A stretch of 64,000 nt of DNA, from positions 14,954,876-15,018,875 of the forward strand of contig NC_092567.1 in the NCBI RefSeq assembly GCF_037975245.1, given 5' to 3'. Shown piece by piece: positions 32,426 through 44,100 of the stretch; position 1 is the stretch's first letter, and each line of letters begins with the position of its first letter. The notes under the pieces are model-generated. The model made no database searches. It worked only from the letters and a program-made list of their open reading frames with translations, and had not been told where the DNA came from. The DNA comes from Apostichopus japonicus. Lineage: Eukaryota; Echinodermata; Holothuroidea; Aspidochirotida; Stichopodidae. The position numbers were made by a program, and so were the translations under genes.

Positions 32426-34127
32426 AGATACGGGAAGAGAATAAAACAAACTACAAAAACAAATAATAATGATACAAACACTGAATTCATTTTATGACAT
32501 GGAATGTTATTACAAAATTAACATATATTTGTCTGCTGACAAGATTTATGAATCTTAAATTAAATGAATATAACATCCCGTTTAATAACTTCTCACAAAA
32601 TTCCTGCCATAGGCAGAATCCAAGTCTAATTCCATTATTGCATTACAATTGCATACTTCAAGACGAGTTATTTAATGCTCCCAAATTGCATTCAAACTTT
32701 GAGCTGACAATCGTGCAAGCGACTGATGTGATATGATTAAGTTTTTGAATACAAGCCATGGCCTAACGCTTTGGTTAGTACACCACTTATATCATGTGGT
32801 AATTCGGAAAGCCCCAAATTGGACAAAAGTTTTCTCATTGTTATCAAACTTGACAAAATTGCCTAGGTTTGGAAAACTTTACCTCCCAAAAAGTTTAAAT
32901 TGGAGATGGATCAGGTGGGTGACACAGGAGTAAATTACCCCTTCTCTCACATCTCCTAAAACTATGCAGAACAGGACATCTTTGATTAAGAATCAAAGGG
33001 ATTTATTGCTTTGACTTTTAGACACTTGTTTATTTTACATCTAACAAAAAACTTTAGTCTGCAAATTCCTCACATTTAGTAAGTACCATTTGAGGCATAA
33101 TGTTTGCACACTCCTTTCTCTTAGTAATACTTCTGCAGAAAGGAAAAAAAACCCTGTTTCTTGAACATATCTCTGTCCAAATTGCATCATTTTATGATCA
33201 CATCCAATTGAAAGACAATATATATCGAAGGATACTTAACCTTAGAACCTGGTCCTAAACCTTACAACCCTGGTCCTAAACCTTAGAACCTTGGTACTAA
33301 ACGTTTGAACCTGGTACTTAACATTACTACATGATTCTAAACCTGGTCCTCAACCTTATAAACCTGGTTCTTAACAGGTTCTTAAAAAAAAGGTGTACGA
33401 CAACAAGAACAAACTTTGCAATTAAGCAGATTAAAATGTTTAGCAGATTTTTTAAAACACTTTACCAGACTTATTCATCAATTTTAGACTTAATAAAAAT
33501 GAGGAGTTTTTTTCTTTTAATTCAACTCTAGTTGAAGATATCTCGTTTGTGTTGATTTTAGCCACTGTTAACACCACATGATTTCAATATCTTAATATTT
33601 TAATATCCTACTTTCAACAAAGTTAATCTGAAAGAGACTAACACTACGGGATAATGATATCTAACCTTTTTGAAGATTTCAGCAAAAACACAAGATACAT
33701 ATTCAGTCACCCTCATGTGACCTCTATTACACAGCTTGAAGCCTATTTTGAAAGATTGCACTACAAAAGGAAGAAACAGCAAAAGAAGAAAAAGTCTTCT
33801 ACTTGGAAGAGACAGGTAAACAAAGCAAGAAAGAACCTTTAAAAAGGAAAAGAAAAAAGAATGAAGTATAAACAACTTATAAATGTCTTACAGAAGGAAT
33901 AATATTGTAAGTATTCTCATATAGTCATCCTATTCTCTGCATATCTGACTAGAGGCACTGATTGAAGGAAGAATAAAGAGTCTTGAAAATTATTACCACA
34001 AAATCACTCCCCCAACAAACCCCCCCCTCTCCCCCCCCCCAAAACTCCTATACCTACATATTACCAAGACAACATTAAATACTTAACAAATAAAACTGAA
34101 CTCTTAAGTTGGTTACGATGCATGATT

Positions 34128-34185
34128 TCAAGCTGAGCCGAAAGCTTCCTCCAGAGAATTCAAAACATGGAGGTCTCGTGAGAGG
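34128..34185 (-). CDS. M16 peptidase exon 22 (last): C-terminus and stop
   Basis: After a strong acceptor (ttttttcccccag) it encodes [18 protein letters not shown] and a TGA. Phase 2 in. It brings the joined frame to exactly 1015 codons including the stop. Confidence 0.85.
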
Positions 34186-35087
34186 CTGGGGGAAAAAAAA
34201 GCGAAATGTAAAATTAAGATCAACTTTGCATTATTCTCATCCAATTATATAACTTTGATAGAAACTGCAGCCACAAAATCCAACAACTTTAAAAAAAAAA
34301 AAAACTTGTTTCAATAAGGAAGGAACAAAAGCTTGCAAAGGGTCCCCAGTCACTGACCGCAGAATAATTAGAGACTTTTGATAGTTTGAATGGCTGAAAT
34401 CACTTTCTGTTTAGGTTCGGCATGTAATTAGCCATCAAAATTAGTTCTGCTTCTTTCAAAATTTTGAAGCTCAAATTTAAGACTTGAAACTTCAAAGCAG
34501 ACTTCAATGCATCAATCAAACAATGCTTTCTTTTGTTTTATCCATCTCATTGGGAAAGGCGGGGGGGGGGGGGTAGGGTGAGTCATGGAGCCATTGGGGA
34601 AGGATCTGCACTATATTACACCTTTGCCATATATTTTGGAATATATTTGCTATATATATGCTATATGTATATGCTATATATATATATATGCTATATTTTG
34701 GAAAAAATTAAATAAAGTAGTTGAAACCTTGCATCATTTCTAACCATCCACTTACAGTCTGCAAGTATACTGAATTGATTTTACCAGACTTTTCTGGTTA
34801 CTGTGGAGATAACTTACCCCTTGAATCCTTCCGTGATCTCCTTCACTTTCGAGGGTTGACAGCACACAGCGCAGCGAGCCTTGCTGGGGTCAATCAGGGG
34901 TCGGATATACTTCTCTCCCACTCTCAACAGGTCATCAATTGTGACCTTTGACACCATAGTCAAGAGATTTCTAAATGCAACGTACAAAATATCGGTAGTT
35001 ATATTGGCGAAAATCTTCATATTTGTCAATTTAAAAAAAAAAAAAAAAATTTATATAAAGAATATAAAATATAAAAAAAAAGAAAAA

Positions 35088-35127
<40 letters not shown>

Positions 35128-38100
35128 TTCTCGTTTGACAAAGAGATCGACTGAGATACTAGACTATAAGCATTATCCTTGCACAGATGTAAGTGTATGG
35201 TACAGATACTAAATTAATTACGACTAATCAAGGCTTAATTCAGTAATTAAGTTGGATGCCTTCGTACCTGTTGTAATCTTTGTCGGAATTCCTGAAGTAG
35301 TTCATGAGGGATTCGTCGGATACTGACGAGACGGTCTCCTCTCTCTCGATGATCTCATAGAGGACGCTGCTGATCGCCGTCTCGACTTGAAGATTGTCAA
35401 ACAGGGTAGACTTGTTCAAGTATCCTTCCTGGAAACGTCAGCGAAAAACAGAAGATGAATAATTCATGAGGGTTTGGGTCATCCTCTTTGCTGACAATCT
35501 CAAAATAGGTTTTTAAAAAGGTTGCTACGTTGAGATTTGAACATTTTTACCTATTCTTCTGCGATAAAAATGTGAGCTGGGTTATTCTTCAAAAGATCTC
35601 ACCTGGTATGGATAATTACGAGTGACTTCCTTACCTGTCCCATCACTACCACAGCACCCTTATTCTGCATTAAACTTGCATTGAGGGTTTCAATATAGAT
35701 TCTCTGACTCGAACTAAACTTACCACAATAGTCTTAGCTTGTCTGTAAGCGTTGACTACATGAGTACATTTAAAGAGTTGCAGGTACAGGAGTCCTTCCT
35801 CGGGTTTAATGTACATCCTGTAATGATACGCTAGGCCCAGTCCTCGAATCTGCTTCCACATCGGGCCCTGGGGACGAGAAAAATACACACAACAAGTTCA
35901 ATATTAAAGTTGGTGTATACATAAATCCGCCAGGAAGATATTTATATTAACAGAAACAAAGAAATAATTGATCAGAGACGCTATTAGTAAACGTTTTCAC
36001 ATTTGAATCAAATTCTAAGACAAAGCAAGGCATATGAGAGGTCTGGAGAGCTAAAACTAAGAAAACCGTTCTCTTAAAGTATAAAGAGATTGGAACTTTA
36101 TTCAAATTTTACCATTTTTATGCATTTGCATACATACATATGTACATGAGAAACCAAGGCTCTCTAGAAATGCCCTTTCCATTTTCTGGGTTGTATCCAA
36201 GTTAAACAGAATGTTCAGCATGGTGGCTTTTGAACCTCAGCAAAGAAATTGTCCCCCACCCCCCCCCCCTCAAAAGCATATAGATACAAATATTTTGCCC
36301 AACTGTATTTTAAGCCAGCATTCAGTGTTGAGCACGAACAGATTTTATGCTTACCCTTGAGGTTACACAGACATTTCCCAGTAAATCCCTTACTAAAGGA
36401 TATTGTGGTCAATACAACATTTTAGCTGTAATAGGCTTAAATATTTAGGATATTGTGGTCAATACAACATTTTAGAAGTAATAGGCCTACATGTTTACCT
36501 CAAGGGCACACAGACACTCCAAGTACACCATTAATGCTGGCAGATCGGGGTCCTTGAAGTCGTTCATGCAAGGCACTGTCTGAACAAAGTAAGACGATTC
36601 CACAGATCCAACTCCGATAATCTGACCCATCGGTTTACTCTCCTGGTTAGAACGGACCATCTGGAAAGCACGTTTCTGCAATACCTTGCTGTGAAGACAT
36701 GAATGCAAACCACAATTTTGAAAAAAAGACACAGATCTATCTTGCTGACAAGAAAGTCAACACCCCCCTAGCAGGAGGGGTCAACCCCCCCTCCCTCGCA
36801 GGAACATAAATTTGACTATCAATGAAGAAGCTTACTCACAGCAATCAAGATGTTATAGCTAAATGACAGTCGTAACAGTTGGCAATAAATGATTTTAGAA
36901 ATGTTTATGAGATGTTGCAACTCATAGGCCTGAAGCCGGTGGAAGTTGAGGCAGGGGGGAAGGTGAGTGCAAGGGGTGGAAGGTGATTGGGTGGGGTGAA
37001 AGGTGGGTGCGAGGCGGTGGAAGGTGAGGCAGGGGGGAAGGTGAGTGGGAGGGGGTGGAAGGTGGTTGCGAGGCGGTGGAAGGTGAGTGGGAGGGGTGGA
37101 AGGTGCGTGCGAGGCGGTGGAAGGTGAGGCAGGTGAGTGGGAGAGGGTGGAAGGTGGGTGCAAGGCGGTGGAAGGTGCGTGCGAGGCGGTGGAAGGTGAG
37201 GCAGGGGGGAAAGTGAGTGGGAGGGGGTGGAAGGAATGTGCGAGGCGGTGGAAGGTGCATGCCAGGCAGTGCTGGTGTAAGCAGAGGTTCATCCACACTT
37301 CATCTACATACAAAAACAAAAAGTAAATTCCATCTGATCTTTTTCAATTAGCAAATGGTTACTGATAAGAAAGCACAGACACAAACATGTTTGTTTGTTT
37401 GATTAAATATGGTTATATGTTATAAGCATGTGTATTCAAAACTTTCAGAAGCCTATCCTATAATTATGGATAATGATATCAGACAACTAGCCCTGATGTA
37501 AAAAAAATTAAATTTTAGAATAACTACAACGATAAAACTATGTTTCTTGTCGGGCAACAAATTCTTTCCCTGTAAAATATGTTTCTTGTCGGGCAACAAA
37601 TTCTTTCACTGTGTGTCTGAAAGCAAAAAAGTTATACCGCACAGAACCGTAGGGCAACGTACAAAGAAAGCTTTAATCCAACGATGACCACAAACTTGCA
37701 AATGAAGTAAACAAGAACATATCTCTCATAAACAAAAAAGGACCAACTAGTTAATGAAAATTCCCATCTAAGTTACACAATTATGATTGCAAACTGGATG
37801 TTATGCTAAAAAATCATGGCACGACTCGTCATTGATACCAGTTCATTTACGAAAACTTATCAGTTTGTTGAACAGAACTCACCACTTGGCATCTGTCTTG
37901 ATGCCTTGATCCACAAATTGTTGTTGCCATGGTAACTGCACCTCTGTGACCTTACTGAGATGCTCAATATTCGATGTCATGTGAACCCTGAGGTTAGACG
38001 CAGCAGTCAGCGCAGCCCTGAGTTTGTTCATATCTGCTATGACCTAATGAAACATAACACATTTGACAAATATGTAAAGGGAGTTAATTTTAAAAAAAAC

Positions 38101-41100
38101 AAAAAAAAACTTAAAAGTAAAAAGTAAAAATAATGAACAATGACATAAATAGATGTATAGGTTGTGTGACAAACATATATACGATTCAATCCATAATTTT
38201 TCAATACAAATGATTGAATCTTGCAATGTGGCATAGATACACAGATTTACCCATGATAGCTTGTATAAGTCAACTGAGTATTGGGTTGAACAAATCTGAT
38301 TAGGTCTTTCATATTTCTATTATATCAACTTCAAAAGCTGCAAATCCGGCAGCAAATTTTGCAATTTCAAAACATTTTGTGACAATGTGGGATATTAGGT
38401 TATGGGAACTAGGGGAAGGGATTTATATTGCAGGGGATTATATAAAGACAAATATAACAGAGACAAACGGTTGTCTTCCAGTGAAGTTAAGTGTCAATAC
38501 GGGCAGATGGTAAACATGACAACTCCCTTCTTGAAGTAGAGGTTGGAAAGAATGTCTCCCTCCCTAACGTTTCTCAGATCTGAAGTGTTACATCGATGAT
38601 GTAAGCTGTAACACACTATTCATTTTATTTTTTGTAACATGCTGGCTCTATCCTTACATATAAATTGTGAACAATTCATCATAACATCCTTCATCCAAGT
38701 TAAGTTTTATTTGGGGGTAGTGTAGGCTTTCTAGCCTAACATAGTAACTTAATTCCCAAAGGGATAAATCCAGGGCTACTACATATCTCAGTCCGTGCTT
38801 CATTGGTCTGATGGCACCTTTCCTAGAACTGGGCTCACAAGATTGCTTACCCCTTTACCTCCCTATGTTGGGGTCCAGTTGGTCTGGTTGGGTTGTGTTG
38901 GGGTCCGGTTGGTTTAGTTGTTTTGATTGTGTTGTGTTGGGTCCAGTTGGTTTGGTTGTTTTGGTTGTGTTGTTGGGTTTTGTTGGGGTTCAGTTGGTTT
39001 GGTTGTTTTGGTTGTTTTGTTGTGTTGTGTTGGGGTCCAGATGGTTTGGTTGTTTTGGTTGGGTTGGGTTGGGGTCTGGTTGGTTTGGTTGTGTTGGGGA
39101 CCTCTTAAATCCAATGGGAGGGGTGAGTCCTTGGAGGCTAACAGGAGTGTAGGAGGGAGGGGTGGGGGGGATGAGGAGAGGTGAGGGTGAAATAATGCAT
39201 CTACCTACCTGATCTGGTTCCTTTTCTAGTTGTTCCAGCAGCTTAGAGAGGAATCCATGTTGTCTTACCATACTCGTCAGATAATGGTTACTATCTGGAT
39301 ATTAGAAAGAAAAGAAAAAACAGGGCCTTGGATTCAAATTATACAAATCCGACGATCTATTCGAATTGAAAATCTTGAACAAAACTTCAAACGTACTCTC
39401 AACCTTTCGTCAATATTTTTCAAAGTTGGTTACAGCACACATTTTACAGATGCGATATAACAGGCTTACCACCCAGATGGATCTCAAACCCAACCGGTTC
39501 ATTTTTATTTTTTTAAACTGTGTTTCAAATATCATGGTTAATCTGCTGACATAGCTAAAAATCTCATTCAGAAATGATGGTTTAGTTGATACAACAATCA
39601 GTTAGTTTACAAAAGCTAACCAGCAAACAGGGATTGCTAAATCTGTTCTTATGGCAGATGCAGTGTTCTTGTAATCTTGTAGTTGACTACATCCGATAGA
39701 ATGTGGCAGCCCAACAAAATAGTTTCCACTACTTGGTTTGAAAAGGCTTTCACATAAATTGGTTATAACGTCAACATTCAGAGACAACAGCCAATGTAGC
39801 TCAACAAAACACTCCATACAAGCCAACAAGACAGAACCACAGTTTACAAAGTCAGATACAGTGTAAACAAAATTTTCTTTTAGTTTCCATGGATACCAAC
39901 CGTTTCCAAAGTTCATGTCCTTGAGAACAGCTAGGACGACCGTCCTTCCATCTCGTTTCAATTGAGCGACTTCATTGACCATTTTGGTGGCCACAATGTT
40001 CAGTCTCTCCTTGGTAAACTGAGTCTTGCAAAGTATCTCCTGCAGCCAATTGACTCCAGCTGCATACTTCTCCTCTTCAACCTTCAGAGAGTAACGACAA
40101 TCAAACAAGGATTTATTGAGCAACCTCCATAACAGTATGAAACAAAATTGCTAGATAAGCTAAAATGGCCAAAAAGTTAAAAAATTAAAGATACAAAAAA
40201 ATTTTTTTTTTTAAACATACAACACATATTTAACCATTTTTATTGTATGGATTTGTGTAGCTTTGTACTAGTTTCCCTGGTGACATAAATATAGGAGGGC
40301 AGTCTTCCGTAAAGTTTTGTAAATCAAGTGATGTCATCTTTGATTCTCTTTACTACTTTTCCTTCAATCTACAAAATTATTTAATTTTACCTTCCTTTAT
40401 ATAATTTTTTAAAACCAATTTTTACAAAACCAAAGCTTATCTGAATCTAGTTTTCAGAGACACAAAGATGAACCTAGTTATGTCCATACAAAAATTTCAG
40501 TTTCAAGATCTATAGAATTTGATTTTTGAACTACAGGTCAAAGATAATATGGTGATGTTTCTTTTTACCCACAAACTAACAGCCTACATTGACAGGAATA
40601 AAAATTTTAAAAAAGAAGATTTTCCCTGTAATAATTTATTGCTTGAGTTTTGTGTAGCATTTTCTAAAGTTCTGAATTTCTTTGCTTCATTGAATACCAT
40701 AGTTCCTGTGTAGAAAACTGCCATACATTTTCAGTGGCGTAGCTAGAGGTTTTGGGGCTTGGGTGCAAGAGTAGAAAATTGCGCCCCCCCCCCCACTACT
40801 GAAAGAAAATGAAATTGCGCGCGAAAATTTTTGGTTAAATTTTTCGGGCAAGTCGTTACAGCCCCCCTCCCCCTCTAAATCAAATTGTGCTCCTACGCGT
40901 ATGATATTTCCACCATTCGAAATCTACTGCCTTGGAACTGTATACTGAAATACCCGAAATTTCCGTGACATGTAGTCATTACAGAATACAGAACAGAATT
41001 TAAAAAAAGAGAAAACGGTCGAAATGGAATGAAAAGAAATCACAATCTATAAATTTGCTAATAAAAACAACTACATTCAGTTCAGATTCTTATTAGTAAC

Positions 41101-44100
41101 TGAAAAATATTCATGCCTGACGACCTACATCAATTTCGTCATGTTTTTCTAAAAAGTGCTAATTTTTTTTTACTCTCATTCTCCCATTTCAGCGCCCCCC
41201 TAAACCAGGCGCCCGGGGCACGTGCTCTCCCTTGACCCCCCCCTAGCTACGTCACTGTACATCTTTACACTGTATATCAACTTGACCATTTTGTATAGCA
41301 TTTTGCAATGGGGTAACTGGATGAATTATTCCCTACATCTTTAATCAATATGAAAGATACACGATGGTTCTAAGACCAACAAGGTCAACCAGTAGATCGA
41401 AATATTGTTGTTTTAAGAAACCAGAATGCAAAAATGCATTGTGGTTTCGATGATGTAACATGGGCAGTTTTCTTCCTGAATCTGGCATAATGTATAGTGA
41501 GGGTGTACATGTTTACAAGGGTTTCACGATTTGACCTCTGATGACTCCAAATGACCTTTGACCAAACACAATAGGCTTCTTTAACTCAATGTGGTTCTTC
41601 TACACACTACATATGAAATTGGTCTGACCTTTCTTTCTTGAGATATCGTGTTTACAAGCTGGGCGTCACAAACGAACTCACACACACACACGCACACCAT
41701 CATGAATGCAAAGGTTACGATTATCATCGTAACCAAAAAGGCAGTTTCTTCCAGAGACCACCATCTCAAAGGTCACATCTTTCGCGAGTTTTACCTGAGT
41801 ATATTAACTTACTACCAAACATTTCGTAACGCAATATCCAAAATTATTAGCCCACGGTATATAAACCCACGACCAAAGTTGATTTATTCGCTACCAAAGT
41901 TTTTTAACTCACCGACCAAGTTTATTTACTGGTTACATAAGTTGTTTCAATCACAACTTAAGTTTTTTCTTAACTCCCTACCCAAATTTTACTAACTTGA
42001 TACACCTACTAAGTTTACTAATTTGGCTACTCAAGTTGTTCCATATAACGACTCAAGTTTGCTTACTTCACTATCAAAGTTAATTTATTGTTACCCACAT
42101 TTTGCTAACTAAATCCTATACGTTAATTAGCTCAACATCCAATTAATTGGCTACCCATTGCCACTTTTCAGGCATACCTTAATTTCCACAAAGGCCAACT
42201 GTGAGAAGAACCCACATCTGAACATCCTCCCCAAAACACCGAGACGAGAGTTTGTCTGGAGGGTGTCGGCAGCCAACTGGGTCACGACCTCCTTGTAAGG
42301 TATTAATGCTGCCAAAACAGAAATGAAAGCACTCAGTAAACATATTTAAAGGAGAAGAAGTATGGGCAGGTTAGGTAGATTGAGTGCGAGAGGGTATTTT
42401 GGAAACCATGTTGTTGAAGATGAGGGGGGCGAACCTTATTTCTTTTAAAGAAAAAAAAATTAAAAAAGGAAGAAAATTAATTTTAAAAATAAAAATTAAT
42501 TTTAAAATTTAAAAAAAAAAAATTCATTTAAAATTTTAAAAATAAAAATTCATTTAAACATTTAAAAAAATTAATTTAAAAAGGAAGAATATTAATTATA
42601 CTCTTTTTATAGTTCATACTTTACAACATACAATTGGTGAACAGGTCTATCACAACTCACTGTGGAAGATATGTTGCGTCTGTGACATCTACCATCAACT
42701 TATTCATTTCTTGTAGCAGCCAGGCAGCGAATGTACTTAGAGGAAGGGAGATGGGAAAGTGGGGTGAGGTGGGTGGGGTGGGGTAAGGTGAAGAGGGATT
42801 TTACAGAAATGGTACTTACTTCCGCTTCTGAGGACAGGAGACTCAAAGATGATCTCCGAATAGAGAGGCAGGTACATCCTCAGATTCTCGTCTACAGCGG
42901 ACGTATCCATCACAGCTTTCAGCTATTAAAGGATATCAATGCACATTATGAGATCTACAAACTAACATGGACAAGTTTTAAGGACAATCTGTGGCAATAT
43001 GAGAGCAATCAACTCCCTACCTCCAAGAAACAAATCAAATTTCCCTTTTATTTTTTATTCTATTACATACCAAATCACCTTATTAGTGGAGTTCTATATA
43101 TTCAAAGTTTTTTTTGTCACATTAATCAGAACAAAGAAAGTGTGTCTTAACAATACATTAGAACCGACAATCAAACAACAAAAGAGCCATTATGTTGCCT
43201 GGATTATTTTATTGTTTTTACTCACCTGGACGAAATTGCTATGAACATGATCAAGCTGAAAGGTGAAGGGTAGCTTGCTGATGTCAATTTCCGTGGGACC
43301 TACAGTTCCATTCAGGTTGCTATGGCGATGTAGCGGGTGAAAGTGAATCGAGGCTGTGCTGGGTATTGGTAGGCTCCCGATCATACCTCCGGGAGCTTCT
43401 CTCTGTTCAAGGAACAAAAAAACATAAAATAACCAGAACGCAAAAATGCATCAAAGTTTCGATTACTTCATTGCAATAGAGTTCTGCTTATTTACCAGAA
43501 ACATAATATATAAAATGTCCTGGTTTCTACCATGGGATACAGTACATGTTTAAATGGTTTCCAGAGTTTGACTGCTGGTGACCCAGATGACCTTTGACCT
43601 CTACCAAAAGCAATTGAGTTTTTCTATTCAATATAACCCATCTGCATGCCACTTATAAACCAGAAAGCCAGTGGACTTATTGTGATTCCTTGCCAAAAGA
43701 GGTTAAAATCCCAAGCTTTTGTCATTGTTGATTAAATTGATCAGCAAGGTTCTTTCACTGACTGTGGACCTACCTACTAAAATATGTTAACTTACTATGT
43801 TTACAAGCTATATTTAGCAAAAATCAACTTGAGCCCTGCCCCCTAATAAATGTGCATAATATCACATTGAAAATACATTATCATGTACCTGCTATCTATC
43901 AACACCTTCACACAAAGTATGTTTCAATTCTGAAAATGTTTATAGCCTGCCCTCTACCAAATGGGCCGTCTCTCAAATTCCTTCACTCCTTTTTTAAATT
44001 TATCTATATTTGACCAGAATTACCTCATTTTCTTGATTTGCTGCATCTACTATTTCTGCCATCTTCTTGAGTCCCGCCTCTCCCAGCTCCTCCTGCTGTT

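Larger units (their letters stand above)
25526..34127. other. Intergenic region between convergent genes
   Basis: The LRP5/6 3' UTR must start here; a candidate AATAAA lies at 25962-25967, with others farther on, so its end is not fixed. It holds a foldback MITE (28745-28939), a 15-bp inverted repeat pair (29019-29174), a CCTGCCCACCCACTACTCA duplication near 29840-29880, the ~325-bp tandem array (30300-32425), and CTGGTCCTAAACCTTA-type repeats at 33240-33380. I see no convincing coding region. Confidence 0.7.
40082..42177 (-). other. M16 intron carrying a hAT-like MITE
   Basis: Contains the MITE at 40732-41257 and a retroelement-tail-like copy ending in a hairpin at 41713-41734. At 41780-42160 degenerate AAGTTTACTAA/CTACCAAAGTT words recur. 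Confidence 0.7.

Noticed and set aside
33600-33880. Open frames on both strands near the M16 3' end
   Set aside because: Low-complexity Lys- or Phe/Leu-rich translations with no family signal. The M16 frame ends with a good exon and stop at 34128.
36819-37319. Proline/histidine-rich open frames on the minus strand
   Set aside because: They come from the G-rich minisatellite and lack any conserved domain or splice support.
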